From positions 682,001-746,000 of the forward strand of contig JAHRBS010000003.1 in NCBI GenBank assembly GCA_024305745.1: DNA of 64,000 nt. Direction: 5' to 3'. The notes beneath the pieces are model-generated. The model had not been told where the DNA came from, did no database searches, and saw nothing but the letters and a program-made list of their open reading frames with translations. Shown in pieces: positions 55,501 to 64,000 of the stretch (positions are counted from its first letter, which is position 1; each line of letters opens with the position of its first letter). Source of the stretch: Polyporus tsugae (taxonomy: Eukaryota > Basidiomycota > Agaricomycetes > Polyporales > Polyporaceae). A program made the translations under genes and the position numbers.

Positions 55501-58500
55501 ACGAGCACGAGGAGGTACGAGTATGGGGAGAGCCGGCCGATCGTCGCGACGCTGGAGCCGAAGTGGAGGCAGAGCGACGTTGCGGGTGCGCAGCATGTCA
55601 AGTGCATCCTGCCGTGTCGGTGGGTCGAGGCGGCGGATGTCAAGCTAACGGTTCGTTCTTCTTTGCTTTTTGGTATCACGGTCCTTGTGCTAACGACGTG
55701 TTTTGGTAGCCTGCGTCCGGCCGGGACGCTGTCTTTGCGACCCCCGCGGAAAGTATCTCGATCAACGTCTCGCCAGACGCGTGCAAGAGCGCTAGCGCGC
55801 TTCTCGTATGTAAGGTGCCCCTTGGTCCTGAAGCTGGCCCCGAGTGGTCGAAGCTGGCGTACAAGGAGGTCGACAAGGTGCACGAGCGTGGCACGTTCCG
55901 CGCCCTTGCCTGGCTCACGGAGCGCATCCGCAACATCGATGGCCAGTTCGCCGAATGGCAAGAGGTCAACACGCACGACCATGCGCACGATGGGAAGAAG
56001 GGTAAGGTGGTTGCGTGCCATCGGTGCGCGCCCGTCTCACCTGCGATCCTGTGGGCGAAGGGCAAGAAGGGCAAGATCGCCGCCGTCGAGGACACAGTGC
56101 AGGCTGGAGAGTTCGAGAGGAGCCTCAAGCGCCGCCCCGCGCCGTTCGTCACGCAGCTGAAGGTCGACGAGGACGGAGTCGGTATCGTGCGTATCGGTGT
56201 GAACGTGACGTCCCTCATGCACCGGGCACTCTCGCGCCTCCCCACCCTTGGGCGCACGGTGACCCCGACACTAGCGTGGCGCCTCAACACGGACTTTACG
56301 CCCGCCGTCAAGGTGTCGCTCCCGAAGTTCGTACTTGCCAGCAACAGGCCCGACAAAGAGCACACCCAGCCCCCCAGCTTCAAGTTGCCTCTGCGCCCTG
56401 AGCAGCTCCGCTCGCTCACGTGGATGCTGGGGCAGGAGAAGAAGACCGCCCCGCCTTTCATTGAGGAGGAGATTTCGGAAGCGATCCTCGAACCTCTTGG
56501 CTGGCGCGCGGAGGGGCGGGCGCAGCGCGCACGCCACGTCCGTGGCGGCGTGCTCGCGGACGAGGTCGGGTACGGCAAGACGGCGATCTCGCTCGGGTTG
56601 ATCGATTGTGCGGCGGACGACGTCGAGCGCGAGTTCAAGAAGACGAAGCACGCGGCGGGCCACATCGCGACCAAGGCGACGCTTATCATCGTGCCACCGC
56701 ACCTGACGCGCCAGTGGGAGAGCGAGGTGCGCAAGTTCACGAAGGCGCGGTTCGAGATCGTCACGCTCCACACGGCGAGCAACCTCAACTCGCTCAAGAT
56801 CCAGGACGTGGTGGACGCGGACATCGTGATCGTCGCGTCGAACTTGTTCCGGAGCTCGGTGTACTTGGACAACTTGGAGACCATCGCAGGCGTGGGCGAA
56901 CTCCCGGCACAGGACGGACGGTTCTTCGACGCGAGGCTCGATATCACGCTCAAGGGTCTGCAGAAGCAGGTCGAGAGGCTGCGGGACCCGGACGAGGGTG
57001 CAAGGGCGGTCATGCACCAGATCAAGGAGGGCAGGAAGATCGGTAAGTAGAACATTTTGCATTGCTGATTTGGCACGACGCTCAATTTACCGCGCTCGTT
57101 AAGACGAGGCTGCCCAGCTCTTCGTGCAGACGAAGCGGCTCAAGGGCAAGTCGTATCGCGACGTCGCAGACGAGACGGAGGGCAATCCGACAAAGGGCGC
57201 CAAAGAGGCCAAGAAGGACAAGGGGTCGGCCCCGGCGGTGAAGAAGGAGGAGAAGAGCGAGTCGTTGACGGCCGAGTCTTCGACCAAGAAGCCTGCTGCG
57301 AGCCCGAGGACGGGTTTGACCGTCGAAGTCGTCATCCCTGTCCCCTCGAAGCGCCGTGCGGCGTCGCCTGCGTCCAGCGTCGCCACTGCCCCCCCTACGT
57401 CCGAGGCTGAGCCTGACGAGGACTCCGACGCCCCTCGTGCGCGCCGCACCGTGAAGCGGAAGGCAATCGTCATCTCTGACGACGAAGAGTCGGAGAGCGA
57501 CGCGCCCAAGAAGGGCAAGGCCCCAGCCAAGAAGCGTCCCGCGAAGCGGTCGAAGGCTTCTGACGACGACGACTACGGGGGCTCGCCTTCCGCAGAGAGC
57601 GAGTCCGAAGAACAGCCCGACCAGGACGCCTCCGAAGCGTCCGACGAGGATGAGGATGAGGACGAGGACGAGAAGCCGAAGAAGGGCAAGGGCAAGGCGA
57701 AGGCCGCCCCGAAGAAGCGTGCACCTGCGAAACAGCTCCGCTCGGCACCTGCGACGTCCGAGTCTGAGGACGCGATGGACGTCGACGACACCGAGGAGGA
57801 GTCGAAGCCGAGTGGGAAGGGCAAGAAGCAGCCGGCCAAGAAGCGCAAGACGGAGGCCAAGCCGCCGAAGGAGAAGAAGCGGCGCGAAGACTCGGATCCG
57901 TGGAAGCTCAAGTCGTCGTCGGTGCAGAGCCACTGGAAGAAGATGCAGGCGCCACCGCTCGAGATGTTCCACTTCGCGCGCAAGATCGTCGACGAGTACA
58001 CGTACCTGGACGGGAAGGTACTTTCGATGGTCACGAGTGTGAAGGCGGAGAGGCACTGGGTCCTTTCTGGTACTCCACCCATTCACGACTTCGGTGCGTT
58101 GAAGACTATTTCGGCGTTCCTGAACATCCACCTCGGTATCGACGACGACAACGAGGGTCAGTCGCTGCAGGTCAAGAAGCGGAAGCGAGAACAAACTGGT
58201 CAGTTATATTCCGAGATGTTCTTTGGCTGGTGTTGACGTATAGGACAGCGGTCGAGAAGTTCCACTCTTTCCGCGAGGTCCACAGCTTGGAGTGGCATGC
58301 GCACCGCCACCAACTTGGCCAAAGGTTCCTCGACCAGTTCGTCCGACAGGTTGGTCCATTCTCCGTTCTTTCATTTATATCGTTAACTCGCGTCTTGCAG
58401 AACGTGGCAGAGATTGACGAGATCTCCTGGGGCGAAGAAATCCAGAAGGTCACCCTTCCTGCTGCGGAGCGCGCGATCTACCTCGAGCTCGAGCACTACC

Positions 58501-59907
58501 TTCGAGCCATCGACATGACCGTCAAGCGTGGGAGAAAGAGCGAGAGTGACCGTGAAAAGCGGTTGGCACAAGCTCTTGGCGATAGCAGGTATGTACGGAC
58601 CCGCTCTGTGGATGATATTATAGACTGATATGAAGTGTGTAGTACTGCTGAGGAGGCACTCCTAAAGCGCTGTTCGCATTTCGAGCTCGAGACCTCGGAC
58701 AAGGAGAACGCCATGAAGGCGTGCGAGGTCATCGTCCAGGAGCGCAAGAGGCAGCTGGAGGACTGCAAGAAGGAGCTGCTCAAGAAGCTCAACGAGGCGG
58801 TCAAGATGGAGAAGAAGATCGGCAAGACGGCCGACGAGTCGTACTTCCGCGAGTACGTCCGCGTCACGCGGACCGAGGGCGTCGGCGACAAGGACGCGAC
58901 CGAGATCGCTCAGGGTCTCCTCGACGAGGCGAACATTACCGGCCCTCTCAAGCCCGTCGCCAACAAGATCAGCGACAACATCAAGCGGGGCGCAAAGAAG
59001 GACGACTCCGATATCCCGAAGGCCATCAAGGACCTCATGTGGGAACACCGTGAGCAAACGCACGAAATTCGTCGCCTGACAAAAGAGCTTGTCGGTCGCG
59101 TGCGGTCCCTCCGGTACTTCACCGTCGTCCGTGACCTACAGAAGCAGGCCGATACCCCACCAGTCGTCCACTGTCCCAGCTGCGAGCGCGATGGTGTGCC
59201 GGTAGAGGAGATCGCGGTCCTCTCGTCATGTGGTCATATGGGCTGCTACGCCTGCGTCATGGCGTGCGCCGAACGGGAGGAATGTGTCTATGCTGCGTCG
59301 GGGGCCTGCAAGGCGGCCGCTCGTGTGCTGAACGTCGTCAAGGGTGATACTCTTGGCGTAGACGATGAGGCGCGAGACGGACGCGGCAAGCACTACGGCC
59401 TCAAGCTCGAGAAGGTCATGCACCTTATCAAGTACGTTTTAGACGATGTCTTATGGGAGATAGCGCGAGCTGACCGCCCTCTTGTATAGGCGCACCATCC
59501 CCAAGGATGAGCGCGTCCTCATCTTCGTTCAGTTCCCCGATCTCACCGCCAAGGTCGCCGAGGCTCTCGCCGCTAACAAGATCGCCTTCCTCGAGATCAA
59601 GGGTTCCGCCTCCATGAAGAGCAAGAACCTGGAGAAGTTCCAGAACGACAGCAAGGAGCGGGTGCTCCTGCTGAACGTCATGGACGAGAGCGCAAGCGGT
59701 GCGAACCTCACATCCGCCAATCACGCCATCTTCCTCTCGCCCCTCCTCGCTCCGACCCAGGAGATCTACGAGGCATGCGAGACACAAGCAATCGGACGTC
59801 TGCGGCGCTACGGTCAACTGAAGCACGTCAACATCTGGCGCTTTTTCAGTATGAACACGATTGATGTAGAGATATATGAACAACGTACGAGGCAGAAGGT
59901 AGAATAG
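52564..59907 (+). CDS. DNMT5: DNMT5-type maintenance DNA cytosine methyltransferase with SNF2 ATPase and RING
   Basis: Ten exons (ends 53096, 53746, 54046, 55650, 57042, 58198, 58349, 58588, 59431, 59907) give 2,242 residues. The DNA methylase domain has ATMCSGTESPLLALN near 113, the motif IV loop AGTSCVDYSNLNN with catalytic Cys near 201, and ENVCGAPW near 242; Ser in place of Pro before that Cys is usual for DNMT5. A Cys-rich knuckle (CSCEG...CVDCDSTSCVKC) is near 600-630. The SNF2 ATPase has GVLADEVGYGKT near 1219, IVDEYTYL near 1676 and HWVLSGTPP near 1699, split by a Lys/Asp/Glu-rich insert of about 240 residues. A RING-like domain (HCPSCERDG...CGHMGCYAC) is near 2017 and the helicase C-lobe follows. 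A PIP box QKSITSFF sits at 13-20. I see no N-terminal chromodomain. Confidence 0.93.
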
Positions 59908-60267
59908 GTGATATATCCGTTATAATTTATTGTTCGTTAGGATTTCTTTGCGATGTTTATGGTTGTTTGGATGTAATGCTCACAGGATGTTTGGTACGGT
60001 GCGAGGAGTGTATGAAGTCCGGATCTTCCGTTAGTGGTCAGCTCATTAAGTTGCATCTGGAGTCATCACATATGTATATAACTCTCACAAGAACGTCGTT
60101 TCAGAAGTAACGCACACAACTCCACTAGACGCGGACCATACATCAGAGGATGAAACTAGTAGCGGATTGGAAGACGAGTCTCCTGAAAAGCTACCGCTAA
60201 TCCGCATCGTAGAGCTCAGCCTAGCTAGACAATCGGCCTCGGATTAAAAAATACGATGCCGCCTTTA
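59908..60267. other. 3' region of DNMT5, no gene seen
   Basis: This AT-rich 360-bp stretch probably holds the DNMT5 polyadenylation site (TATAATTTATTG just after the stop). No open frame of note. Confidence 0.4.
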
Positions 60268-60341
60268 TGAGTCGGCCCAGGATCGAACTGAGGACCTTCT
60301 GTGTGTTAGACAGATGCGATAACCAACTACGCCACCGACCC
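60268..60341 (-). tRNA. tRNA-Val (anticodon AAC)
   Basis: Reading the minus strand, a complete cloverleaf forms. The 7-bp acceptor stem is GGGTCGG with CCGACTC (one G-U pair) and the discriminator is A. The D arm is GCG...CGC, and the anticodon stem TCTGT/ACAGA holds the loop CTAACAC. The T arm is CTCAG-TTCGATC-CTGGG. Total length is 74 nt with no intron. Anticodon AAC reads GTT/GTC valine codons after inosine modification. A short run of A on the far side of the 3' end (T-run on the sense strand is weak) leaves the terminator uncertain. Confidence 0.92.
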
Positions 60342-61247
60342 ATGTGAAATTACTTAGTACAGGATCAATCTATGACATGAAACAACCCTTTTGTGTTCCC
60401 CCATACAGCTCAAGTCATTAGGACCCTATGCGGGTTCCCATATCTGCCCATGGTATTGAGCCTTTTCTACGCCGAAGGATGCTCGGTTACGCGTCGGTAT
60501 GTTCCATAAGCCAGCGGCCACTGGCACTACAGCTGACACTACTACTAGTAGCATATGAACGGCAAGTGCTTTAAGTGAGTAGTGTCACGTCCAGCTCTTT
60601 GACTATGGACACACCGACTAAAAATACCCACCCAGACGTCGGATAATGTCCGCCAATACAGAGCAATTTAGAGCACGACGGTTTTAGATCACCCGGTCTC
60701 GAGACCGGTGTCCGACATTCCATTCAACCAATCCACCCAGAAGACGCGACACTGGTGTGTGAACACCCTATCCCCAGTCCTCCACATTCGTCCGGGGCCC
60801 CACAACGTCGAGCACGAGGAGGGGAGGCTTCGGTACACATTCGGATAAAACGGTGCTTACACCTCGGAACCACCCCCTCGCCGTCCAAGCCGCAACAGTC
60901 ACCGCGTATGCCGTTAGAGTCACCTGGCCCAGCAAGAGCCATGGCGATATCGGTGTAAAAGGACTGCTGTCCAATCATCCTGCGGAGAAGCCAGGCAGGA
61001 AGGGGACTTCACATTGCACTCGCGGTGGCGAGGGCGGCTTCGGGGGAAAGCAAGGGGAAAGGCAATGGCGATCCTCGGGGCAACCCCCTTCGGGTGGGGG
61101 GCGAGCACTCGAAGAGGACAGATAGCATTCTTCCGAACTCCGCTGCGCGCATTTTAGTCTCGGACGGGCGTTACGACAACGCTTGTGCTCGAGAAACTCG
61201 GGAATAGCGACGATGTCGCTCGCTCAAACCCCTGCATAGGCGTGGAG
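60342..61247. other. Intergenic region, no gene seen
   Basis: These 900 bp lie between the tRNA and the AA9 gene. There is a perfect palindrome CCGGTCTCGAGACCGG near 60692 and a GC-rich hairpin (CCCCTTCGGGTGGGG) near 61087. Open frames are short and without motifs. Confidence 0.4.
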
Positions 61248-61254
61248 TATAAAG
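61248..61254 (+). promoter_or_regulatory. TATA box of the AA9 LPMO gene
   Basis: TATAAAG lies 64 nt before the ATG at 61312, which suits a strongly expressed secreted-enzyme gene. Its survival shows the promoter is still recognisable although the gene is interrupted. Confidence 0.5.
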
Positions 61255-61311
61255 CCCCCTGTCGAATACGAGACGATAGCAGCCTCAGGAACTCCGCCGC
61301 CTTCCGACATC

Positions 61312-62253
61312 ATGTTCAAGTCTATCATTTCCCTCGCTGCCCTCGCCGCCTCGGCGGCCGCCCACTGTAAGCCCAGCCTCACCCCACAACCAGCCACGTA
61401 AATGGACACTCACCTGCCCGCACAGACACTTTCCCCTCCCTCGTTGTCAACGGCACGACGACGTCCCAGTGGGTGAACGTCCGCAAGACGAACAACTTCA
61501 ACACCCAGGCGCCCGTCACGGACGTGACCTCGCCCGATTTCCGCTGCTACGACTCGCAGACGGACCCGACCGCGGAGACGATCACCGTCGCGGCGGGCCA
61601 GCAGCTCGGCATCATGTCCGACGGCACGATCTACCACCCGGGCGTCGTCAACGTGTACATGGCGAAGGCCCCCAGCGACGTCGACAGCTTCGCGGGCGAC
61701 GGCGACGTGTGGTTCAAGGTGTACCAGATCTCGGCAGTCACCAATGGCGGGCAGAGCATCACCTTCCCCGCGGAGGGAGTCCCGGGCGTCACGTTTACGC
61801 TCCCGAAGGCGCTCCCGACGGGGTAGTACCTCGTCCGCATGGAGGCGATCGCGCTGCACGTCGCACAGTCGTACGGCGGAGCGCAGTTCTACGTGAGCAG
61901 TCCGTCAGACAGGGTAGAACTAGATTGGAGTATGCTCACCGGCCTCCATGGTCTTGTTCGACAGCTCTCTTGCGGGCAGGTCAACGTCGTGAACGGAGGG
62001 AGCGGCGCGCCTGGCCCTCTCGTCGCCATCCCCGGTGTCTACACCGGCTACGTACGTGCTCGCCGCGCTCCATCTGTCGTTTCTCCTTCGCTTAACGGCA
62101 ATATTCCTATGTACAGGAGCCCGGCATTCTCATCAACATCAACGTGAGTGCTCGTTCATCTCGTGCGGAAGCTCACCTCTCTGACAATGTGCCCTCCAGT
62201 ACCCCATCCCGACCAACTACACCCAGCCCGGCCCCGCCGTCTGGTCCGGGTGA
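61312..62253 (+). pseudogene. AA9 (GH61) lytic polysaccharide monooxygenase interrupted by a stop codon
   Basis: AA9 enzymes cut crystalline cellulose oxidatively using a copper ion held by the N-terminal His. The signal peptide MFKSIISLAALAASAAA is followed by His1 (HYTFPSLVVNG), with the first intron just after that His codon. The second copper His (IYHPGVVNVYMAKAP) and the axial Tyr (QFY before the third-quarter intron) are present. A TAG at 61824-61826 follows LPKALPTG, where family members continue with a Gln. The frame stays open after it through [14 protein letters not shown], and three further introns keep the expected order [27 protein letters not shown] and YPIPTNYTQPGP with the stop at 62251-62253. 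One C-to-T change explains the break; read as written the product lacks about a third of the fold. Confidence 0.82.
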
Positions 62254-62574
62254 AAAGCTACGATCGGCTTCGTTTAGTTACTGTATCGATTATCGTTGCG
62301 TCAGAATTTACGACTTACTGTGTCCCTCAACCTTCGTTCGTGCTCGTCTTTCGCGTTGAAGCATCCGGAATTCGCCACCATGACCTCGACACGCTCCAGT
62401 TGAGCTGATGTTTCCGTTCGATGAATTTGACTGTCCGATTCGGCAATGACTCATGCAAATCATGTCAACTAGTATACATAAGAATCCCCCATCCGCAGCG
62501 CTCAAGGAACGTGCATCCAACGCCCTTGCATGCACAATGCACAGCGCATGAGGCACAGCGATAACACGCTCCAC

Positions 62575-62784
62575 TTAGTGACTTACCAGCTGTGCATAGA
62601 ATTTCATACAGCGTCCGCTCCCGCGCACCACCCTCGCGCCTGTGTGCGGCTTCTCGCGTATCACGAGGGCCCGGCCGTCCGATAGCAGCACGATCCTGTG
62701 CCCGCTGCTCCACCGCGACCCGAGGCATCGTGCATCCTCTGTTCCTAGCGATTCTTCCAGTGGAGCACGGGCTGCAACCATCAT
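62575..62784 (-). CDS. Possible small gene or internal exon, unknown
   Basis: A 69-codon frame starts with two ATGs (62784) and reads GHRIVLLSDGRALVIREKPH, with beta-strand-like alternation. Its ends look like splice sites instead: TTGCAG precedes 62771 and CTG/GTAAGT follows at 62587-62586 on the minus strand, so it may be an internal exon of a gene I could not assemble. No family recognised. Confidence 0.25.
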   Translation of the reverse strand: MMVAARAPLEESLGTEDARCLGSRWSSGHRIVLLSDGRALVIREKPHTGARVVRGSGRCMKFYAQLVSH

Positions 62785-64000
62785 AAAGATAAATACGTGA
62801 ACGTTCGGACCGGCAAAAAAGATACGAGAGGGCGTGGCGCGGATTGAAGGCGAGCGACCCGACTACGGATCCAGAAGAACGATGATCCGTAGTCCGCAGT
62901 CGATGTGGTACTTACGCCGCTTAAAAAGTTCAGTGCCGGAATTGGAAAGGGCGGGCCTCTGGGAGACATCAAATTGGACAGGGCGGGGGAGAGGCAATGT
63001 TGTGGCGGGTTGAGCAAGATCCACTGTAAAAAGCATCTGTCATCGAACAACTGCGAGAATGCCAATCGAGATGCCGGCGGGAGGGAGGCGGGGAAGGACC
63101 TGCGAATGCGATCCGTGCCCACCGCGCGCGGTGTCCGTGCTATCATTGTGAGTCTCAGATCATGGGGTAAGCTCATGGAGAACGGCACACAAACACTCAT
63201 CTTCTGTCGAGCGTAATCGGACGGCGACGCGCTCTAGTGCTTGCGGCGCGCGAACTGTAGTGTCTTCATCTCCGCCGAACGCGCTAACAGGGAATGGTCG
63301 ACGATGTCTTCTACGGATGGATGGCCCGGAGGAAGTGAGCACGTATGCACCGCGTGTGATTGATCGAGGCTTATCTTACCGGAAAGTAAAAACACGCTAC
63401 ATAAATGGTGGAATGATGGACGGGAAACGAGTGTGTCAACGCGTGGCCAGCACCTTCGAAGTCGCGACGCTGGTTGACCGCTCATTCTGTAGTAGATCTT
63501 CGAGGGAGCTAGGAGGGTTTGGCGGGGGGTTGTAGAACGCGCATATACCCTCCTTCCCAGTCGAACGGCAGTCGCCATCGTATTGACAAGTCGAGACGCC
63601 TCAATGGATGTCCCACAGTGCATCAAGCGGTAGTGGCACCCCTCAGCAGAGAACGCTACTTGATGGGTTCGGTGTTCTGATGCATTGAAGCGGGTTATCC
63701 AATAGCGAATAAAAGATAAATAGAAGCTCATACCTCATAATCAAGCACAGTCCTCATCCTCATCCGGTACTGTCCTCGACGGTGTTTGCGGAACGCATAT
63801 AGGGAGCTTCCGATGGCAAGCACTGGGGAACCTGACCTCGATTGTCCGCTGTTAAGCCTCAACTCTTGCACTCGGCTTCGAGGCCGTCTTCAGGCCGGTT
63901 GAGGCCGGCGTCGATCGTGGAACGCGCCAAGTAAGGCGCCTGAAATTGGTCTTGTCCATCTCGAGGGCGAAAGAGCACATGCATCGACGATCGCGGGTTC
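62785..64000. other. Right end of window, no gene resolved
   Basis: The best candidate is a minus-strand frame ending at 63234, whose last residues (DHSLLARSAEMKTLQFARRKH in part) read like a real C terminus. Its upstream part does not, and no splice model could be completed. Between 63880 and 63925 the word GAGGCCG recurs. Nothing else is recognisable. Confidence 0.3.

Noticed and set aside
57082..58194. 370-codon antisense open frame opposite the DNMT5 insert
   Set aside because: It is the mirror of Lys/Asp/Glu codons (Leu/Val/Arg-rich low complexity), with no motif. The sense frame belongs to a conserved protein.
60660..60730. tRNA-like or regulatory palindrome (CCGGTCTCGAGACCGG)
   Set aside because: I tried to fold it as tRNA-Ser on the minus strand, but the anticodon stem does not pair with a 7-nt loop and there is no T-loop TTC motif. 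It remains an unexplained palindrome.

Overview
This is a stretch of fungal nuclear chromosome, most likely from an Agaricomycete (mushroom or polypore basidiomycete). The evidence is dense genes split by many short introns (mostly 47-75 nt, GT...AG), a fairly high GC content in coding regions, two DUF6533-type membrane proteins, an AA9 (GH61) lytic polysaccharide monooxygenase locus typical of wood or litter decayers, a DNMT5-type cytosine methyltransferase, and Crinkler/RHS-like NTPase proteins. I cannot name the species. Exon boundaries were worked out by eye from reading frame, splice consensus and recognised protein motifs; no alignment or search was run.

Layout. 0.4-3.6 kb: a dual-specificity phosphatase and a CmcJ/AsaB-like oxidoreductase-family gene. 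3.6-12.4 kb: a tandem segmental duplication of a two-gene module, made of a P-loop NTPase with a C-terminal PD-(D/E)XK-like domain and a smaller companion with an N-terminal CCCH motif. The proximal copy is decayed by start loss, a nonsense codon and frameshifts. The distal copy is open throughout. 12.6-18.2 kb: a CLC chloride channel/transporter, an eEF1A-methyltransferase-like enzyme whose stop lies 12 bp from the CLC stop in convergent orientation, and a TMEM14 membrane protein. 19.7-24.9 kb: a DUF6533 membrane protein, a mitochondrial MidA/NDUFAF7-like methyltransferase and a small secreted protein. 25.4-37.2 kb: conserved housekeeping genes, namely MMS19 (cytosolic Fe-S assembly and genome maintenance), an uncharacterised coiled-coil-like protein, an F-box/LRR-like protein, ubiquitin-eS31 (RPS27A/UBI3) and replication factor C subunit 3. 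37.4-42.2 kb: a second, AT-richer DUF6533 gene and a chymotrypsin-fold protease-like protein. 43.0-52.1 kb: ZW10, a CID-RGG RNA-processing protein and a PAP2 lipid phosphatase. 52.6-59.9 kb: a 2,242-codon DNMT5 (DNA methylase, SNF2 ATPase and RING in one polypeptide) with a canonical PIP box near its N terminus. 60.3 kb: tRNA-Val(AAC). 61.3-62.3 kb: an AA9 LPMO gene interrupted by an in-frame TAG.

How the genes relate. MMS19, RFC3, DNMT5 and ZW10 are all chromosome-maintenance genes, but they sit among unrelated genes and I see no cluster logic beyond shared or facing promoters (RPS27A/RFC3, PAP2/DNMT5, methyltransferase/TMEM14). The most unusual parts of the window are the duplicated NTPase-companion module, an intron whose 52-nt length equals the period of a tandem duplication spanning it, pairs of introns separated by only 2 nt, and the PIP box on DNMT5.
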